This document shows, piece after piece, positions 13,262-21,397 of a stretch of 34,797 bases of DNA (positions are counted from its first letter, which is position 1; every line of letters starts with the position of its first letter). A model generated the notes under the pieces. The model ran no database searches and was not told the DNA's origin. It saw only the letters and a list, made by a program, of their open reading frames with translations. The DNA is from a virus: the IMG/VR virus record IMGVR_UViG_3300044625_001881, positions 1 through 34,797 of that record. The stretch is one strand, 5' to 3'. The translations under genes were made by a program, and so were the position numbers.

Positions 13262-16200
13262 TTAACCTCGTCGTGCATTACGTTTATTTTGTGTCTCAAT
13301 TATAGCTGATATTGATTTCCCATCACCTTTCAAAACACCATTAATTTCTACAGATGTGTTTTTTTGTATTTTCATGCCGAGGCCCGCTGTCTCGTTTCTT
13401 AATAACCTAATTTCACGAATTAATTCGCCGTCAGAATTTACATTTATATTTGATAGTTGTAAATTATTACTATAATATTCTTTTATTGATAAGCCTGTTC
13501 TATTTATCCACTCAAGTTCATCAATATTATTTTTTGTAGCTCTTGCAGTAATAACCGACTCGCCTTTAGATAACCTAGCTGGGATTGAGTCACTCGTTTC
13601 AGTCCCAGCACCGTCTAAATTTACAACGCCATCTTTAAAACCTAATGACGCCTGAGCTTGTCCATATAATCCGTACAGAGCGGCTGTCAGAACACCAGCT
13701 AAAACAATACCATACGGCCCTTGAGCAAAGGATTTTCCAGCAATTTCTGTAATAAAAATCGGAATTAATTTTGTAAGAGTATCAAAAGCTATTTGAACAC
13801 TAACTTTGCCAAAATCTTTCAAAGTTGCTGTTCCACTCGCAGCCAAATCGGCAAATCCAGAAAGAGTGTTAGCTAAAAAATCTCCGTAAGCTTTGTCGTA
13901 TTCATTTAAATCTGTTTTGTTTTTATAGGTTTCTCTAGTCGCAGCCGCCTGAGTTTTTAACACCTGAGCAATAGTTTTATCACCGGACTCTTTAAATCTT
14001 TTTAAATTTACATTATTTTGTTCATTTTCATCATTGGAGCGTTCTCTATTAATTACTGCCATCTTAGCAGCATATTCTTCGGCTGTAATTTCTCTCTTAG
14101 CAAATGCCTTCTTTAAATCTGACTCTTCGTCATTTAATGTTTTTAGTCTATCCTCACGAATTTTTTTATTCGTTTCATTTTCCTTCCGTATTTTTTCCGC
14201 ATTAAATACATCCTGAAACGATGAAACGAGTGCGAAGCCTGTTATGCTTGCAATATTATTATTGTCAATAGCTTTTTTTGAGTCCGCTGAAAATCTTTCG
14301 AACCTTAATTTAGTTTCAGTTATAATTTTATTATTTTGTTCTAAGTATTTATCTATATCCTCAACAGTTTTATTATCGCCTAGTGATAATGCCAGCAGCC
14401 TTTTTTCAGCGAGTTGTTGATTAGTGGAAATTAAAAAATCCACCATGTTTTGGTATTGTAACTGGATTTTATCTAAAGCAATTTGAGTATTTACTGGTTC
14501 CGGAATAAAAGTATTTGAAAACTTTTCAAAATCTTTAATATTTACGCCGGCTTCTTTTACAAAATCTGATAATTCTGTTAAAACTTCTTTTCTAGACTCA
14601 TCGTCAACTTTTACTTTGATATTTGAACTTTTATCTAGAATATCTTTATTTTTTTTAAAGATTTCTTGATAGGTATCTATAATAGTTCCGGCGCTCTCGC
14701 CTTCATTTATATTTGGCAGTATTTTTATTTCTGTTTGGTATTCGGTACCAGTTCCATTCGTAAATACTTGATTCAAATATTCTTGCTGCTTAAGCGCATC
14801 TTCTTTTAGCCTTTTTTCTATAAATGCCTTTTTTTCTTCTTCGGTACCTTTAAATCTAAAATAGTCTTTATTTCTTTCACGTTCTAATTCATCATAATAT
14901 TTTTGATATTCATTTTTTGCCTTTTCTAATGCCGTAACAACATCAGTTTTTTCCCCCTTCGGCTTGTCTCCAGTTGGTGGCGGCTTCGTTTCGGTTGTTG
15001 TAGTTTCGCTTTGAAACTTTTTAAATTCATCACCAATTTTTTGAACCTGTTCGGTTGTTTGTTTTAATTCTGCTCTTGCCTTTTGCTGCCCTTGAGAAAA
15101 TAAATTTGACCATGTACCCGAATCAAAAAGACTTCCAAGAGCAGCCTTTGCTCCTGAAAAATCTAATTTTAAAACCCTATCAAATGAATCTTGTAAAACC
15201 TTAAAAACTTCTGAAAACATATATCCAAAAGCCTTTAAATAAATTTGCACTTCATTAATAATTTTGGGCAGTCCGGCAAAGAAATTATAAACGGCATCAA
15301 AACCGCTTTTTAACCCTTCCACGGCATTTTTTATAAATGGAATATTATATAAAAAGTCACCGAAGTATTTAACTACCGTAGTTACTGCTGAACCAAGAGC
15401 AATCCAAATTTTTATAAGGTTATTTAATCCAGAAATAAATATATCAACAATAAATTTTCCAACTGCAGTAAATACATCAAATACGGTATTTATAACAGTT
15501 CCAAGACCGTTCATTACATCTTGCAAAATTTTAACGACATCAATACTTTTACCGGCCGCCCCATCAATTCCCAAAGCCCCCGTAATAGCATTCACGAGAG
15601 GTCTTATTGCATTTACAACACCATCAAAAGCAGAGACTGAAATTTCATAGAATAGATTTATTACATTTGCAGCAACGTTAATTGTATCGGAAATTGTTAC
15701 CATAATAGCTCCGCCAATCAACGCTAGTATCGGTTGGACAACACTCCAGAGCCTTGTAAAATAACCTCCAATATTCGACATCATTTCACCAACGGCCGGC
15801 CCCGTGCTTTCTGCTAGCATTCCAAAAGTTTGTTGAATGCCTTGGTAAAATCCTATTGCAAAATTATCTATATTTGCCCGAACCCGTTTCATTTGCTCGC
15901 CAAAAGTTGCCATATTAATCGCAGCTTGTTCGGTTGCCGTTTGTGTCCCCGTTAATTTTTTTGTTAGTCCGTCCATCGAACTAGACATTTCCCCAGTTTT
16001 TACCGTTGCACCATTTATCAAAATTGTCGCAGCGGCCGCATCCGTTCCGAATAATTTTGTTTTTAAAGCAGTATCGCCGCTAATTTTTTCTAGTTCACGT
16101 AACCTTGTCGAAAAACTAACAGTATTATCACCCAATTTATTTATATCTACGCCGGCTTTTTTTAATTCTTCTTGAGTGTCCTTAGGTAAAAACCTCCCAG

Positions 16201-17119
16201 CTCCTAAAGTATTCAAAACGTTCCGTAAACTCGTACCGGCTTCTGCTCCTACCTTTCCACCAGCCGCAAGAATTTGAATAGCACTATTAGTTTCTTCGAA
16301 TGATACTTTTGCACCCTTTGCAGCGACACCGGCGACATTTATAGCAGCTGCCACATCAGGCACCTCAGAAGCCCCTTCTTTTGCACCGGCCGCCATAACG
16401 TTCATAGCAACTGCCATCGCATCAGCGGCGTTTTTAGGGTCGTCTAATGAAACTCCAAATTGCAATAATGCCGTTGTAAGAGCTTCAGTTGCTTTTCCGG
16501 GGTCGTCACCAGTTGCTTTGCTAAGTGTGTTAACACTTTCGGCCATGCTGTTAAGAGCTTCCGGACTCTTCGCAATGTCGGGACCCAATTTGGACAAAAT
16601 TGTTTTAAATGATTCAATGTTTGCACTAGCATCCGTACCAAATTTTCCGGCCATCGCTTGAGCTTTTGCGCCCAAATCTTGCAGACCCGAACCCGAAACC
16701 CCTGTTATTGAACTTAAAGATGCTAATTGGGTTTCAAATTCCATACCCTTATCTAAAGCATACTTAAAACCATCGGCGACGGCAGTTAATCCATTTTGAA
16801 AAACATCTTTTAAATTTCCACCGATAAAACTTGCTAAAAAGCCGCCTCCTATCGCCCCTTTAAAAGCGTCTTTAAATGTGTCACCTACCTTAGTACTTGA
16901 TTCAGTTGCTTGCTTTTCAACCTCTTTCAAAGAATCCTTTGCCGGCTTATTATCAATATCAACCTTTTCATCGCTTATATTTGCAAGTTCTTTTTGAGCG
17001 GATAAAGATGAGGATTTGACTTGTTGAAATAATTGTTCTAGACTTTTGCTTGCATTCTTTAAAGAATCCAGTAAAGAACCAGCGTCTAGTCCTAGTTTAA
17101 TTTTTAAATCATCGGCCAT
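13262..17119 (-). CDS. Tail tape measure protein (TP901 type)
   Basis: At 1285 residues this is the largest gene of the window, as expected for the protein that fills the tail tube during assembly and sets its length. Residues from about 125 to 390 carry the TP901/PhageMin_Tail core: EFETQLASLSSITGV, repeated Ala/Gly-rich helices, AAAINVAGVAAKGAKVSFEETNSAIQILA, and GTSLRNVLNTLG. Several hydrophobic stretches between about 440 and 650 (for example LIGGAIMVTISDTINV) are membrane-like segments common in these proteins. Long Lys/Glu coiled regions follow, and the C-terminus has IPARLSKGESVITARATK. At about 0.15 nm per residue the tail would be near 190 nm. The start overlaps the end of the shifted chaperone frame by 11 bases. 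Confidence 0.92.
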   Translation of the reverse strand: MADDLKIKLGLDAGSLLDSLKNASKSLEQLFQQVKSSSLSAQKELANISDEKVDIDNKPAKDSLKEVEKQATESSTKVGDTFKDAFKGAIGGGFLASFIGGNLKDVFQNGLTAVADGFKYALDKGMEFETQLASLSSITGVSGSGLQDLGAKAQAMAGKFGTDASANIESFKTILSKLGPDIAKSPEALNSMAESVNTLSKATGDDPGKATEALTTALLQFGVSLDDPKNAADAMAVAMNVMAAGAKEGASEVPDVAAAINVAGVAAKGAKVSFEETNSAIQILAAGGKVGAEAGTSLRNVLNTLGAGRFLPKDTQEELKKAGVDINKLGDNTVSFSTRLRELEKISGDTALKTKLFGTDAAAATILINGATVKTGEMSSSMDGLTKKLTGTQTATEQAAINMATFGEQMKRVRANIDNFAIGFYQGIQQTFGMLAESTGPAVGEMMSNIGGYFTRLWSVVQPILALIGGAIMVTISDTINVAANVINLFYEISVSAFDGVVNAIRPLVNAITGALGIDGAAGKSIDVVKILQDVMNGLGTVINTVFDVFTAVGKFIVDIFISGLNNLIKIWIALGSAVTTVVKYFGDFLYNIPFIKNAVEGLKSGFDAVYNFFAGLPKIINEVQIYLKAFGYMFSEVFKVLQDSFDRVLKLDFSGAKAALGSLFDSGTWSNLFSQGQQKARAELKQTTEQVQKIGDEFKKFQSETTTTETKPPPTGDKPKGEKTDVVTALEKAKNEYQKYYDELERERNKDYFRFKGTEEEKKAFIEKRLKEDALKQQEYLNQVFTNGTGTEYQTEIKILPNINEGESAGTIIDTYQEIFKKNKDILDKSSNIKVKVDDESRKEVLTELSDFVKEAGVNIKDFEKFSNTFIPEPVNTQIALDKIQLQYQNMVDFLISTNQQLAEKRLLALSLGDNKTVEDIDKYLEQNNKIITETKLRFERFSADSKKAIDNNNIASITGFALVSSFQDVFNAEKIRKENETNKKIREDRLKTLNDEESDLKKAFAKREITAEEYAAKMAVINRERSNDENEQNNVNLKRFKESGDKTIAQVLKTQAAATRETYKNKTDLNEYDKAYGDFLANTLSGFADLAASGTATLKDFGKVSVQIAFDTLTKLIPIFITEIAGKSFAQGPYGIVLAGVLTAALYGLYGQAQASLGFKDGVVNLDGAGTETSDSIPARLSKGESVITARATKNNIDELEWINRTGLSIKEYYSNNLQLSNINVNSDGELIREIRLLRNETAGLGMKIQKNTSVEINGVLKGDGKSISAIIETQNKRNARRG

Positions 17120-17402
17120 AAGTTAGTTTCTCGGAATTAAATTTTTGCTTTTTATATGTTAAATTATACGCATAGATTTTTATTACATCAACCCTCGAGG
17201 TTTCATAATATAATTTCAAAAATGCGGATGGTTCTCCGTTTGCAACGCCTCTAAAAATTACGTATTCATTTAATAGGCTAGCATCTAAATAGGCTTCAGT
17301 CGTATCTTCTTCAATATATTCTTTATCGTCAGGGTCATTAAAAACAACTAATTCACCAAGGTAATAATCACATAATTCGGATTCGCTTGCAAACTGTTTC
17401 GC
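17109..17402 (-). CDS. Second tail assembly chaperone part, made by frameshift
   Basis: This frame has no stop from 17411 down to TGA 17109-17111, yet no ATG or GTG, and its only TTG lies deep inside. It therefore cannot be started conventionally. It overlaps the last 14 codons of the upstream tail chaperone gene. Reading continues naturally if the ribosome slips +1 at TTT-CGC (17406-17401), giving ...LKFF then AKQFASESELCDYYLGELV and a further acidic then basic region of 97 residues. The fused product would have 251 residues. This is the classical arrangement of phage tail chaperones between the major tail protein and tape measure gene, where a minor extended form binds the tape measure protein. 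The coding nature of the frame is well supported; the exact slip is inferred. Confidence 0.75.
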   Translation of the reverse strand, partial: AKQFASESELCDYYLGELVVFNDPDDKEYIEEDTTEAYLDASLLNEYVIFRGVANGEPSAFLKLYYETSRVDVIKIYAYNLTYKKQKFNSEKLTYGR

Positions 17403-17865
17403 GAAAAAATTTTAAATCTGTAAGGATGCCGTCAAGGTCTTGCTCCTGCCAAAATTCAGATTCTAAATCAGATTGAATATTTGCTATTAGTTCGCCATTA
17501 TTTACTTTTTTAATATCAATAATAGTTTGCACAAATTTGAATATGGTAGGTATTGTAGATGAATCGATATTTATTACATCAAATAAATTTTTACGTATTT
17601 TTAAATATGAATCTTTTACAAGCTCTCGAAATCTAAAATCATCCATAATACCAACGAATGCATCCGCACCGGCTTGCAAATTTATTTTTTCGGCTAATTC
17701 CGGAATTGCAAAAATACGTTCCATTAATTCTTGTTCGGCTGCTGTTGATGCCCCTTTCGAATTTGCAAGCTCTTGCAGCATTGGTGATACTTTATCATAA
17801 AGAGCCGGCGTTAATAAGTTGTAAATTGGCACTTCATGCGCTGTTCCATTTAAATATAATTTCAT
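17368..17865 (-). CDS. Tail assembly chaperone, short form
   Basis: The 165-residue protein starts at ATG 17865 (ATGA overlap with the methyltransferase stop) and lies just before the tape measure gene, the conserved place of the short tail chaperone (lambda gpG equivalent). It is mostly helical (ALYDKVSPMLQELANS, AAEQELMERIFAIPELAEKI, FRFRELVKDSYLKIRKNLFD) and begins with MKLYLNGTAHEVP, a short strand pair common in such chaperones. It has no virion role but coats the tape measure protein during tail assembly. A probable +1 shift after codon 154 makes a longer form. Assignment is by position, composition and the start-less downstream frame. Confidence 0.65.
   Translation of the reverse strand: MKLYLNGTAHEVPIYNLLTPALYDKVSPMLQELANSKGASTAAEQELMERIFAIPELAEKINLQAGADAFVGIMDDFRFRELVKDSYLKIRKNLFDVINIDSSTIPTIFKFVQTIIDIKKVNNGELIANIQSDLESEFWQEQDLDGILTDLKFFRETVCKRIRIM
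17401..17406 (-). promoter_or_regulatory. Probable +1 programmed frameshift site (TTT-CGC)
   Basis: On the minus strand six T (17409-17404) are followed by CGC. The zero frame reads AAA-TTT-TTT-CGC. A +1 slip of the Phe tRNA in the ribosomal P-site from TTT to TTC restores perfect pairing and brings GCG into the A-site, entering the long start-less frame. CGC is likely a rarely used codon in this AT-rich genome, which would favour slipping. A -2 slip on the T-run would reach the same frame with one extra Phe. Confidence 0.6.
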
Positions 17866-18401
17866 TTTTTTACTCCGAAGAAATATAGGTCACCACCATT
17901 GATTTCAAAGCTATAAAATTTCCATGCTTCTTGAAATCCTTCAATACTTAAAAAATCATTTTCCGTTAAATTACGGTAGTAATTTTTCCAACTGTTTTCC
18001 ATACCTTGTAAAAAAGGAGCCGAGTACCATTTGTCACTTCGCCCCGTTCCATGTTCGTGTCTACCCGTGGTCGCACACGTAAACAAAAAAGCGCCGCCGC
18101 TTTTAAGTATTCTTATAATATTTTTTATTGATTTTTCCCAATGCAAATCATGTTCAAAACATTCGGTGCTAATTACAAAATCATACGAACTATCCGAAGC
18201 ATTATATTCATGAGTAATTGATACAATATCCACATTCGAGCCCTCTGCCAAATCAAGACCACTATAAATGCAGTCTTCGAACAAATATCTATTATTACCA
18301 TTTATATCTAAAGAACCAACGTCCAACACTTTTTTGCCTTTAAAATACGAAGGATATTCGCCATGTATTTTCGTGCAAAAATTTTTCACATCTTCGTGCA
18401 T
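17862..18401 (-). CDS. SAM-dependent methyltransferase inside the tail module
   Basis: The 179-residue protein has the class I Rossmann methyltransferase pattern: motif I KKVLDVGSLD (24-32), a YSGLDL acidic motif II (46-51), YDFVISTECFEHD (73-85), and a motif IV/V region IIRILKSGGAFLFTC (95-109). The 'EHD' segment and the trailing W-Y-S-A-P helix are like methyltransferases that act on sugars or small molecules. There is no Pro-Cys catalytic motif of DNA cytosine-5 enzymes and no (D/N)PPY, so DNA methylation is unlikely. It lies after the major-tail terminator and is coupled to the chaperone gene by ATGA. With the glycosyltransferase nearby, it could cap a glycan on tail or capsid proteins; that is inference. 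Confidence 0.75.
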   Translation of the reverse strand: MHEDVKNFCTKIHGEYPSYFKGKKVLDVGSLDINGNNRYLFEDCIYSGLDLAEGSNVDIVSITHEYNASDSSYDFVISTECFEHDLHWEKSIKNIIRILKSGGAFLFTCATTGRHEHGTGRSDKWYSAPFLQGMENSWKNYYRNLTENDFLSIEGFQEAWKFYSFEINGGDLYFFGVKK

Positions 18402-18420
18402 ATTTATTCTCCAAAAAATA

Positions 18421-18445
18421 AAAAAAAAAGCCGGCTTTCACCGGC
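18421..18445 (-). terminator. Terminator/attenuator after the major tail gene
   Basis: On the minus strand GCCGG and CCGGC (18445-18441 and 18434-18430) form a short GC-only stem with a 6-base loop, followed by at least nine T (18429-18421). It sits eight bases after the major tail protein stop and before the methyltransferase start. Because the tape measure and tail-tip genes lie further down the same strand, partial read-through is likely, which would keep the major tail protein in excess. Confidence 0.75.
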
Positions 18446-18452
18446 CTGTAAA

Positions 18453-19010
18453 TTACAATCTATTACAAGTTATCCAAATTTCTTTGTATCCTGTATCCAC
18501 TGGTATTGTTACTGTTACCGGACTTGATACATAAGCCGTATCAAAACAAGTTCCAAAGACGGTAATTACCGCATCATTATTTACAATGTCTCCCATAATT
18601 TTGGGCTTGGTATATTTACCGGCTTCCATGTCAAAAGCGCCGGCGTCTTGAGCTAGCTTACAAACCATCAAAACAACTTTTCTTTTAGTTTGTGTGCCTG
18701 TATCCGCTGCTAATTTTCCACCATAAATAATCTGCAATAAAGATGGACTATTTGCCGTCGCTGAATTAAATTGAACGCCGTCTTCGTATTGACCTTGGTC
18801 GTTTGTTGTTGTCGCTTGAGCCGGTGCAAAATCTTCGAAGAACTTTGTTAATTCTGGAGTGTCTTCGTTTTGGTCGATTGTAAAATTTTTTCTTGATACG
18901 CTTGTTTTAACTTTTTTAGTTAGAGTCGCTTGAATTACTGTTCCAAGCGCTCCGGTCGTTTCACTTACTGTATAAAAAACAGAAAGGTTACCGCCTCCAA
19001 TTACTGCCAT
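18453..19010 (-). CDS. Major tail protein (tube), probable
   Basis: The 185-residue protein starts at ATG 19010 behind AAGGA and ends just before a strong hairpin terminator, as expected for a highly made structural protein. It is Thr/Val/Gly-rich and beta-rich with few charged helices (MAVIGGGNLSVFYTVSETTG, KPKIMGDIVNNDAVITVFGTCFD, VTVTIPVDTGYKEIWITCNRL). It sits between the head-tail connector genes and the tail chaperones, the usual place of the tube protein. The sequence does not carry a motif I can name, so the call is from size, composition, gene order and the terminator. Confidence 0.6.
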   Translation of the reverse strand: MAVIGGGNLSVFYTVSETTGALGTVIQATLTKKVKTSVSRKNFTIDQNEDTPELTKFFEDFAPAQATTTNDQGQYEDGVQFNSATANSPSLLQIIYGGKLAADTGTQTKRKVVLMVCKLAQDAGAFDMEAGKYTKPKIMGDIVNNDAVITVFGTCFDTAYVSSPVTVTIPVDTGYKEIWITCNRL

Positions 19011-19014
19011 ATTT

Positions 19015-19704
19015 TTATTCCTTTATAAATTGTTTTAATTGCGAAAATGTATTCATTAAATAATGCCAATTTCTTTCACTTTTATCTCTCATCCATTCTC
19101 TTATTAGAAGTTTTGCATTTCGTTCGCATTTTTCTTTCATAACCTCGTCCGAGGTTGAGTACCCTTTGTGATATATCATTATATCGGTATCTGCGAATAA
19201 ATCTTTATGCACTATGTTATCGATTGTTTCGTGGCATATTCCTTCCCAATAAATTCCGTTGTAATTGCGGAAAAGTCTCATATTCGGGTTTATATACCTT
19301 TGTCTAGTTGTTGCGTCGCTATGCTCCCCATAGACGCCAAAAACAGATAGATAAGCACCTTTCACCCCTTGGCTTTCCATAGCTTCTAAATAATCCCATA
19401 ATTCTTGGAAAGGGCTTGCAAATCTTTCGTCTGAGTCCATGTGTAATATCCAATCACCCGTGGCATACTCATCGCATTTATTTCTTAAATAACTAAAATC
19501 AAATTGTGACTCAAAATCATTGTAATTCCATTGCAAGCCAACTAATTCATCGGTGATGCCTATTACTTCAAATTTAGGCTCTATAATATTTTTATCATAA
19601 TTTGTTTTAAGAGCAATAACTTGAATATTTTTTTTTGGTAATGATTTACGCCAGCTCACCAAATCATCGCCATCTTGATACAATACACAAACTGAAAGTT
19701 TCAT
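19015..19704 (-). CDS. Family 2 glycosyltransferase within the virion genes
   Basis: The 229-residue protein is read from ATG 19704, which shares a base with the previous TGA; the TTG before it is less likely. It has the GT2 layout: an N-terminal strand KLSVCVLYQDGDDLVSW, FSYLRNKCDEYATGDWILHMDSDERF with the metal-binding DSDE (90-93), then MRLFRNYNGIYWEGICHETI, a pattern of GT2 enzymes of the 'acceptor-His-Glu' type in bacterial glycosylation. It would transfer a sugar from a nucleotide sugar. It is embedded between tail-completion and major tail genes and so is made late, suggesting glycosylation of capsid or tail proteins. Modified DNA is an alternative acceptor because this genome also carries a base-hydroxylation cassette. 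Confidence 0.8.
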   Translation of the reverse strand: MKLSVCVLYQDGDDLVSWRKSLPKKNIQVIALKTNYDKNIIEPKFEVIGITDELVGLQWNYNDFESQFDFSYLRNKCDEYATGDWILHMDSDERFASPFQELWDYLEAMESQGVKGAYLSVFGVYGEHSDATTRQRYINPNMRLFRNYNGIYWEGICHETIDNIVHKDLFADTDIMIYHKGYSTSDEVMKEKCERNAKLLIREWMRDKSERNWHYLMNTFSQLKQFIKE

Positions 19705-20159
19705 CAATTTCTATAATAAATTGTTCTAAATGTCATCAATGCTATGCCTTTAGTTTCATCATCTGAAAAGGTTACCGCCTGTGAATCAACGAATGTCAAT
19801 GGTGCGAACTCGGTAGCTTCAAACTCAGTTAAATAACCTTCAATCTCTAAATTATGTAATTTATATTCTATAATCTCACATAAATCTGCAAGCGCATTTC
19901 TTAAAGTTGCTTTGTTAGCAATAATTTTTTTAACTTGGCATCCAACTAAAATAAATATTTCTAGTTGACCACGGTTTAAAATTGTACTATCATCCTCGAA
20001 CGTTTCTGACTCACGGGTATCACTACCGGATAAAATTCCTACATAATTAAAATTATATGTATTCCACTTATCTATTTGAACGTGCTCATAAACTTTTAAA
20101 TTTTCTATTGTATTTAGTTGGTCAATAATACTGCTTATTGCCTTTGATTCTCTAGCCAT
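19704..20159 (-). CDS. Tail terminator/completion-like protein
   Basis: The 151-residue protein overlaps the previous gene by 25 bases. Its order of elements (N-terminal helix KAISSIIDQLNTIENLKVYEHV, a strand block NRGQLEIFILVGCQV, a helix NALADLCEIIEYKL and a C-terminal TKGIALMTFRTIYYRN strand) resembles tail terminator or minor tail completion proteins that cap the tail tube and join it to the head. It lies in the right place, after the HK97 gp10-like gene and before the tail tube gene. No exact motif proves it. Confidence 0.5.
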   Translation of the reverse strand: MARESKAISSIIDQLNTIENLKVYEHVQIDKWNTYNFNYVGILSGSDTRESETFEDDSTILNRGQLEIFILVGCQVKKIIANKATLRNALADLCEIIEYKLHNLEIEGYLTEFEATEFAPLTFVDSQAVTFSDDETKGIALMTFRTIYYRN

Positions 20160-20593
20160 ATTTTTAACTCATCGGTGATTGCAATTTTTAATTTTAATTC
20201 CATTTTTTTTTGGTATTTCTTTTTCCATTTATTAATACCATCATAAAAATATGGTCGTTTCGGTAAAATAGCTAAGTTAGCTTTTCCACCAAATTCGTGA
20301 ATCAATGCATACGGTAAGTTAGAACCATAATTTAATTCAATATCATTTTGGCTTTTTTTTACCTCAAAAATATTGCCCTTTGCATTTTTATCAAAAGAGC
20401 GAGCTAAGTTGCCGGTAATTACTCGCAAACTTCCGATTCCAACATCTGGATTTTTTTTCTTTTTATCTGATAAGCTAGCCAACTTCATGTTCAATTTTAT
20501 TTCGGTACCGGCTTCGTAACTAAAATTAAGAATTGCATCTTGTAAAATTGGAGCAATTTTATTTTGAAAACTTAATATATCTAGTATTGCCAT
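20135..20593 (-). CDS. HK97 gp10-like head-tail joining protein
   Basis: The 152-residue protein begins at ATG 20593 (sharing one base with the previous stop) and contains the pattern GNLARSF, NYGSNLPYALIHEFGG and LPKRPYFYDGI, which is that of the HK97 gp10-like/virion morphogenesis family: 'Tyr-Ala ... His-Glu-x-Gly-Gly' followed by 'Pro-x-Arg-Pro-(Tyr/Phe)'. These proteins help attach the tail to the filled head. The C-terminus is Lys-rich and helical. Its place between the gp6-like connector and the tail completion gene agrees. Confidence 0.75.
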   Translation of the reverse strand: MAILDILSFQNKIAPILQDAILNFSYEAGTEIKLNMKLASLSDKKKKNPDVGIGSLRVITGNLARSFDKNAKGNIFEVKKSQNDIELNYGSNLPYALIHEFGGKANLAILPKRPYFYDGINKWKKKYQKKMELKLKIAITDELKIWLENQRQ

Positions 20594-21219
20594 TAGACCG
20601 TTGGAATAATATATTTATTAAAATATTTTTGCCATGTAATATCTAGCTTAAGAGAGTTATTAACACTTTGACCGGCTCCACCTGTACTAATTGAACTTAA
20701 TCCAAACCAGTTTCCACCCTGAGCGGACTGCTTATAAATTAAAGCCGCCATTTCTGCAATTCCTTGTAAAACAGTATTCGGCATATTTGCGTCAGTATAG
20801 CCTGTCGTCAAAACCGCTTTAAATTGTCCATCGTAATTATTTTTTAAAATAATATAATTGCCATAAGGTTCGTTGCTAAAAATATAATTATTTGCACTCA
20901 GTGCCGAATAAGTAGCAAACTCATTCTCACGCCAGCTAAGTGAACTTAATTGTGTATTCGCTGAGTATGGTATAAACTTCCACGACGTGTACTTATTAAG
21001 TGTTTTTTGTAGTTTACTGCCGTAAAATTGATAGTTTACACTCAATGCCCTTAGAGGCTGACCGCAATAGCCTTCAGCCTCCTCGTAGCATACATCAAAA
21101 AGGGTATCGAAGTACTCGTATAATGCCGTATCCTCAACGGTCGGCTCACCATTAATTTCTATATTTAGAAAATTTATAAATGTTTTAAACTGTCTTGGAT
21201 ATGCACTTATAAAAGCCAT
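20593..21219 (-). CDS. Head-tail connector (gp6-like adaptor)
   Basis: The 208-residue protein starts at ATG 21219, directly after the small gene at 21220. It has a helical front (TALYEYFDTLFDVCYEEAEGYCGQPL), typical of connector proteins that begin with a helix carrying 'Ala-x-x-Tyr-(Cys/Leu)', then beta strands (AVLTTGYTDANMPNTVLQGIAEMAALIYKQ) and a WQKYFNKYI end. The segment 'TTGYTDANMPNTVLQGIAEMAALIY' corresponds to the 'Gly-Tyr ... Pro ... Ala ... Ala-x-x-Leu-(Tyr)' helix of gp6-like adaptors. It would sit under the portal and join head and tail. Confidence 0.65.
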   Translation of the reverse strand: MAFISAYPRQFKTFINFLNIEINGEPTVEDTALYEYFDTLFDVCYEEAEGYCGQPLRALSVNYQFYGSKLQKTLNKYTSWKFIPYSANTQLSSLSWRENEFATYSALSANNYIFSNEPYGNYIILKNNYDGQFKAVLTTGYTDANMPNTVLQGIAEMAALIYKQSAQGGNWFGLSSISTGGAGQSVNNSLKLDITWQKYFNKYIIPTV

Positions 21220-21384
21220 TTACTTTCCTTTTTTAATTTGTTCTATCTTTGGTGACTTTGCAGTTGGCAGTTCAACTGCTTTGCCTTCTTTGATTAATTG
21301 TTCTGCTATTTCTTTTGGTAACGAAGTTTCGTACCCAGCCGAAATACCGTTGTACGGTTTTGTCAAAATTACACTATATAACAT
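21220..21384 (-). CDS. Small head-module protein next to the capsid gene
   Basis: A 54-residue protein is read on the minus strand from ATG 21384 to TAA 21220-21222. Its pattern, LYSVILTKPYNGISAGYETSLPKEIAEQLI then EGKAVELP and a Lys-rich tail, matches a common small phage protein found beside capsid and connector genes: a short strand, a Gly turn, 'Leu-Pro' and an 'Ala-x-x-Leu-Ile-x-x-Gly-x-Ala' helix and strand. Its role is not known to me. It fills the gap between the capsid and connector genes. Confidence 0.65.
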   Translation of the reverse strand: MLYSVILTKPYNGISAGYETSLPKEIAEQLIKEGKAVELPTAKSPKIEQIKKGK

Positions 21385-21397
21385 ACATTAATCCTAA

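Noticed and set aside
17862-18401. Methyltransferase as a DNA cytosine-5 or adenine methylase feeding the TET-like enzyme
   Set aside because: No Pro-Cys catalytic loop or (D/N)PPY motif is present; the protein is too short and has the pattern of small-molecule or sugar methyltransferases.
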